DNA from: Bacteroidota bacterium
GTDB taxonomy: Bacteria; Bacteroidota; Ignavibacteria; UBA10030
Direction: 5' to 3'
Length of the DNA stretch: 64,000 nt
NCBI GenBank assembly: GCA_021813905.1
Contig: JAKAJH010000006.1
Location: 1 to 64,000 of the forward strand
Shown here: positions 60,122 through 64,000 of the stretch, one piece after another
How positions within the stretch are numbered: the first letter of the stretch is position 1
How the letters are laid out: each line of letters opens with the position of its first letter
The notes under the pieces: model-generated
What the model saw: only the letters and a program-made list of their open reading frames with translations
Databases searched by the model: none
Told to the model about the DNA's origin: nothing
Translations under genes and position numbers: made by a program

Positions 60122-60981
60122 CGTGCGGATGTTGTGTCGATGGGATAGAACGGATGCGGAATGGGGCCTTCGTCGCTGAAGAACCGGCACAGAACGGAAT
60201 CGGCCAGCGCCTCGCGCAGCAGCAGACGCCTCCCGCCGATCTCCACGGTGTCACTCACAAACCGGATGCCATGACTGTAGTCCGCCCACGTGTGCTGATG
60301 GCCGTTGTACATGGGCTGAATGGGCGTTCCGTCCTGCCGATGCCAGCCGTAGATCACGACCGGAGCCGGAACGCCGGGGCGCAATCCGCTCCGGATGCTG
60401 TTGGAGATGATGACGTCCTTCTTGTGTCCGGCGATGAGCAGGCCGGGCTTCCGGCGAATCCGTGCTTCCGCCATCTGTGTCTGCACCGAGTCCGTATGCT
60501 GCAGAAACACCGGCACCGTGATCATGGCGGGGCCCGGAGGGATCGGCTGCGGACGCAGCCGTACGGCGGCCTGCTGATAGATCAGATCGACCATGCGCCG
60601 GGTGGGAAGTGACGCGTGTACCCGCGCGGCGATGCGCTGTGCACAATCGGGGGTCATCGGCACGTACACCCAATCGCTGTCCGATCCCGCGCAAAGGTAA
60701 TCGGCGGCCGCAAAAAATGTCGCCGGTGGGCCGTCCGGCGAAGAAGGATCGACGGCGCTGACGGCGATCGTCTCGCGCATGAATGACGGCACGTTGCCGC
60801 GGATGATCTGGGCGAAGAGGGAATCCTCACGAACCGCCAATGGCACATCAGTCAGCGACGTCAGCACTTCCCGTCCGCCGGGCGCATCGGCCGGTCGCGG
60901 CGGGAATGCCAGCGTCTGGCCGAGCAAGGAATGACCCAGGAGCGCGGTGCAGATGCCGACGATGATCGCGGGACGACCCAT
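60118..60981 (-). CDS. Hypothetical secreted protein
   Basis: Hydrophobic N-terminus MGRPAIIVGICTALLGHSLLGQ; coherent 288 aa; 4-nt overlap with the HAD gene. Confidence 0.65.
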   Translation of the reverse strand: MGRPAIIVGICTALLGHSLLGQTLAFPPRPADAPGGREVLTSLTDVPLAVREDSLFAQIIRGNVPSFMRETIAVSAVDPSSPDGPPATFFAAADYLCAGSDSDWVYVPMTPDCAQRIAARVHASLPTRRMVDLIYQQAAVRLRPQPIPPGPAMITVPVFLQHTDSVQTQMAEARIRRKPGLLIAGHKKDVIISNSIRSGLRPGVPAPVVIYGWHRQDGTPIQPMYNGHQHTWADYSHGIRFVSDTVEIGGRRLLLREALADSVLCRFFSDEGPIPHPFYPIDTTSAR

Positions 60982-60989
60982 CATCTTCC

Positions 60990-62441
60990 TCACCGCATCA
61001 GCAGCATCGGGCGTGTCTGAGAGATCTCGCCGGCGGAGAGTCGCGCGAAGTACACGCCGCTCGCGCAGCCGGCGGCGTTCCATTCGAATGCAGAACGACC
61101 TGCGGCGACGGCTCCGTGAAAGAGTACTGCCACGCGCCGTCCGAGCGGATCATAGACGTCGAGCGTGATCTCCTGCGGCGATGTCACGTCGACCGTGATG
61201 CGGGTGGAGGGATTGAAAGGATTCGGATAGTTCGGCTCAAGCGTGCAGGAGACGGGAACCGGTGACGGTTCGGAAACGGAGGACACCGGTGTGAATGCCG
61301 CCTTGATCCCGCTCCAGATCTCCGGCCGTCCGCCGTCGTAGCTCAGCGCCCAAATGCCGATGCCGCCGAGATTCTTCGCAATCGCCATGGCGTACTTCAT
61401 GCCGAGGCTCATGCTGTCGTCGTACCACACCTGCCGCCAGGTCGAGCTCTGGTACGAAAACCACGGGACATCGTAAATCCCGTCGAACGTCTTTCCGTAC
61501 GTCGCCGCCATCGGTTCCGCCACGGCATATGTCCGTGAGCTTGCCGTTGAGCCGCTCACGGTCGGACTCATGCGTGCGCTGCTTGTGACCACGAAGTCGT
61601 ATCCGTACCATGGCACACCCAGCCAGAGCCGCTCCGGCGCCACGCCCGCGTTCAGATAGGTCATCACCGAATTGGTGACGTTGTACTTCCCGCCGACCAG
61701 CGGCGCCACGGGACCGGCAGTTGTGCTGCCACTCCAATAGTAGTTGTATCCCATCATGACCAGCGCATCGCAGATCTGTCCGAGCTGTGCGTAGTCCCAC
61801 GCGTCCGACCAGTCGACGGCCGGCGTCGCCATGGAGATTTCTGCGCCCGGCACCTGCGCGCGGATGGCATTCGCCGCGCGGCGCATGAAGGAGACGAGAT
61901 TGCTCCGCTGCGCGGCCGGGATCGACTCGAGGTCAAAATTCACTCCATCGCCGTTCCGCGCTTTGAGGAGGGAGATCAGTGTTGTGATCATTGTGTTCTG
62001 CCGCGCCGTGTCGCTCAGAAGCGCGGAGTTCTGCGCGTTGCCGAAGTTGGTGACGGTCAAAAGCACTTTCACGCCGCGTGCGTGCGCGTAGTCGATGATC
62101 GGCGTCGAGTTCCAGGAATGGATGCTCTTGTATCCGCCGGTCGTCGTGTCCGTCTCGTAGCTGAAGTATGCGATATGCGTCATCGCCGAATAATCGTATG
62201 AAAGATACGCCGTAGACGAGGCCCACCACGGATGCCAACCGAGCACATGCCGCGTCAGGGCGGCGCGCTTCGCCAGCGTCAATAGTCGCGGAATTGCCCA
62301 GGCGGTGTCTGCCGATGCCGCGGTGGTATCCGCCGCGTGCAGACGGCTTTCCATCTCATGAATTCCCGGATGCGGCCCGAAGTCCTGTGCGAGCGTCGCC
62401 GATGTGGCGGTCATAAGAAGAGAAAGCAGGACACGTTTCAT
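60990..62441 (-). CDS. Glycosyl hydrolase family 18 protein with T9SS type A sorting domain
   Basis: HVLGWHPWWASSTAYLSYDYSAMTHIAYFSYE; GVNFDLES; MGYNYYWSGS; C-terminal PNYPNPFNPSTRITVDV...SGVYFARLSAGE. Confidence 0.92.
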   Translation of the reverse strand: MKRVLLSLLMTATSATLAQDFGPHPGIHEMESRLHAADTTAASADTAWAIPRLLTLAKRAALTRHVLGWHPWWASSTAYLSYDYSAMTHIAYFSYETDTTTGGYKSIHSWNSTPIIDYAHARGVKVLLTVTNFGNAQNSALLSDTARQNTMITTLISLLKARNGDGVNFDLESIPAAQRSNLVSFMRRAANAIRAQVPGAEISMATPAVDWSDAWDYAQLGQICDALVMMGYNYYWSGSTTAGPVAPLVGGKYNVTNSVMTYLNAGVAPERLWLGVPWYGYDFVVTSSARMSPTVSGSTASSRTYAVAEPMAATYGKTFDGIYDVPWFSYQSSTWRQVWYDDSMSLGMKYAMAIAKNLGGIGIWALSYDGGRPEIWSGIKAAFTPVSSVSEPSPVPVSCTLEPNYPNPFNPSTRITVDVTSPQEITLDVYDPLGRRVAVLFHGAVAAGRSAFEWNAAGCASGVYFARLSAGEISQTRPMLLMR

Positions 62442-62848
62442 CGCGACGGAGTTCGTTCCTGAAGGATACGTCGGGTGTTGCGGATGTACTCCAGGCAGGC
62501 GTGATCCCGGTGTCCGCCGTAGGATGCGCGGAACCAGAGCAAGGCGTTGGAAAAATCCCCGCGCTGGTACGCCACGAGACCGAGGTTGAACAGGGCGCGC
62601 GAATTCGACCGGCGGGTGAGGGAGCGGTACATTGCCACCGCCTCGTCGAGCTTGCCGTCGCGTGCAAGGGCATTTGCCCGTTGAAGCTCGGGCACGTCCG
62701 GGTCGGTTTTCAGGTCGTCCCAGCGACGTTCCGCCGCCTTGAGCGCAGGGATGCTGATGCGTCCGCTGTCCGCGCTTTGCCCCCGGGCAAGGGCGGGCAG
62801 GCACAGCGCGACGAGGCCGGCCAGCCACAGAAAGTTCGATCTTTTCAT
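62438..62848 (-). CDS. Small secreted TPR-like protein
   Basis: Signal peptide; AVAMYRSLTRRSNSRALFNLGLVAYQRGDFSNALLWFRAS; 4-nt overlap with GH18 gene. Confidence 0.7.
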   Translation of the reverse strand: MKRSNFLWLAGLVALCLPALARGQSADSGRISIPALKAAERRWDDLKTDPDVPELQRANALARDGKLDEAVAMYRSLTRRSNSRALFNLGLVAYQRGDFSNALLWFRASYGGHRDHACLEYIRNTRRILQERTPSR

Positions 62849-62924
62849 GCTCACAATATCGTCACCGATGTCGGTACATTCAAGCCGGAATCCCTCCAAC
62901 CGCCTGAAAAATCAAGGTGTTTCG

Positions 62925-62956
62925 TTGATTCTCCCTGAACTAATCGTTACATTTTG
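62925..62956 (+). promoter_or_regulatory. Putative Bacteroidota-type promoter of purN (TTG-N20-TACATTTTG)
   Basis: TTG at 62925-62927 and TACATTTTG at 62948-62956, 13 nt upstream of the ATG. Confidence 0.45.
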
Positions 62957-62969
62957 TCGTTCCGAAACG

Positions 62970-63584
62970 ATGAATCTCGCGGTATTCGCATCAGGACGCG
63001 GCTCGAATTTCCTCGCGATCCTCACAGCCATCGACAGCGGCCTGCTGCCGGCGCGGGTGACATTGCTGTTGAGCAACAAATCCGACGTCGGAGCGATCGA
63101 AGCGGCACGAGGCCGCGGCATTCCGACGCTTCATCTTTCGCAGACGATGTTCGATTCCGAAGATGCGTTCGCCGACCGCATGATCGCAGAACTGGCGGCG
63201 CATCGCGCGGATCTGATCGCGCTGGCGGGATATCTCAAGCGCATCCCCCGGCGCGTGGTCGCGATGTACTGCAATCGGATCGTCAACATCCATCCGGCGT
63301 TGTTGCCGGCGTTCGGCGGTCCAGGGATGTTCGGTCACCATGTCCACGAGGCTGTGCTGGCGAGCGGCGTCTCGACCTCCGGAGCGACCGTCCACCTGGT
63401 GGACGAAGAGTATGATCGCGGACCGATCCTGCTGCAGAAGACGGTCCCGGTTTTGCCGGACGACACGGCGGAGACGCTTGCCGCGCGCGTGCTGACGGTG
63501 GAACACGAGATTTTTCCGCTGGCGTTGAAGGCGTTCGCCGAGGGACGTGTGCGGGTGGAAGGAAGAACAGCGAGGATCGAGTGA
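62970..63584 (+). CDS. purN: Phosphoribosylglycinamide formyltransferase
   Basis: [61 protein letters not shown]. Confidence 0.95.
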   Translation: MNLAVFASGRGSNFLAILTAIDSGLLPARVTLLLSNKSDVGAIEAARGRGIPTLHLSQTMFDSEDAFADRMIAELAAHRADLIALAGYLKRIPRRVVAMYCNRIVNIHPALLPAFGGPGMFGHHVHEAVLASGVSTSGATVHLVDEEYDRGPILLQKTVPVLPDDTAETLAARVLTVEHEIFPLALKAFAEGRVRVEGRTARIE

Positions 63585-64000
63585 GCGATGCTTCGAATGG
63601 TTTGCTGAAGGTGCGGCGCGCGCTGCTGAGCGTGTCGAACAAGAAAGGCCTCATCGAGTTTGCCCGCGGCCTCCGCGAGTTCGGCGTCGAGCTGATCTCC
63701 ACCGGCGGCACCCACCGGGCGCTTCGCAACGCCGAGATCCCTGCTGCCGCCGTTTCCGATGTCACCGGATTCCCCGAGATCCTCGACGGGCGCGTGAAAA
63801 CGCTGCACCCCCGCATTCATGCCGGCCTGCTCGCCGTGATGGACAATCCTGATCACGTGAAGCAAATGAAAGAGCACGGTATCGAGTCCATCGATCTGGT
63901 GGCGGTCAATCTCTATCCCTTTGAGCAGACGATTGCCGGCGAGAATGTCCGGCTCGACGATGCCATCGAGCAGATCGACATCGGCGGACCGGCGATGGTG
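63581..64000 (+). CDS. purH: Bifunctional AICAR formyltransferase/IMP cyclohydrolase (5' part, truncated by window end)
   Basis: GTG start overlapping purN stop; [41 protein letters not shown]...[26 protein letters not shown]. Confidence 0.95.
   Translation, partial: MSDASNGLLKVRRALLSVSNKKGLIEFARGLREFGVELISTGGTHRALRNAEIPAAAVSDVTGFPEILDGRVKTLHPRIHAGLLAVMDNPDHVKQMKEHGIESIDLVAVNLYPFEQTIAGENVRLDDAIEQIDIGGPAMV

Overview
The window is a 64 kb, GC-rich, gene-dense bacterial chromosomal segment with about 56 protein genes. It looks like the Bacteroidota/Chlorobiota/Ignavibacteriota side of the tree: T9SS-type C-terminal sorting signals, S46 dipeptidyl-peptidases, a KDO transferase, hpnCDE squalene genes, and TTG/TAnnTTTG-like promoter matches. 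Taxonomy is an inference. I saw no rRNA, tRNA or CRISPR array. Most genes are housekeeping: rsgA, kdtA, larC, nhaP2-like, priA, rarA, ddl, homocysteine methyltransferase/MTHFR, lysA, xerD, ligA, purN and the start of purH. The best candidates for something unusual are: (1) a compact three-gene unit at about 25.0-30.1 kb encoding a secreted WD40-caspase protease with an EF-hand-like loop, a DUF4384 protein and a CHASE2 class III adenylate cyclase, preceded by a dyad-containing promoter; (2) a tandem UbiA prenyltransferase pair in which the first copy has lost the Asp-rich catalytic motifs; (3) short-period (7/8 nt) repeats or palindromes that lie just downstream of stop codons, including a GTACGANN octamer at three loci always in the same sense orientation; (4) a 12-bp stem predicted to sequester the Shine-Dalgarno of an M50 protease; (5) a decayed T9SS-secreted beta-propeller gene; (6) two S46 peptidases with complementary specificity residues (Arg versus Gly at the position equivalent to 673); (7) a truncated alpha/beta hydrolase at the left edge next to a hairpin that may be the end of an IS200/IS605-like element. 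All homology calls come from reading the sequence; no database search was run.
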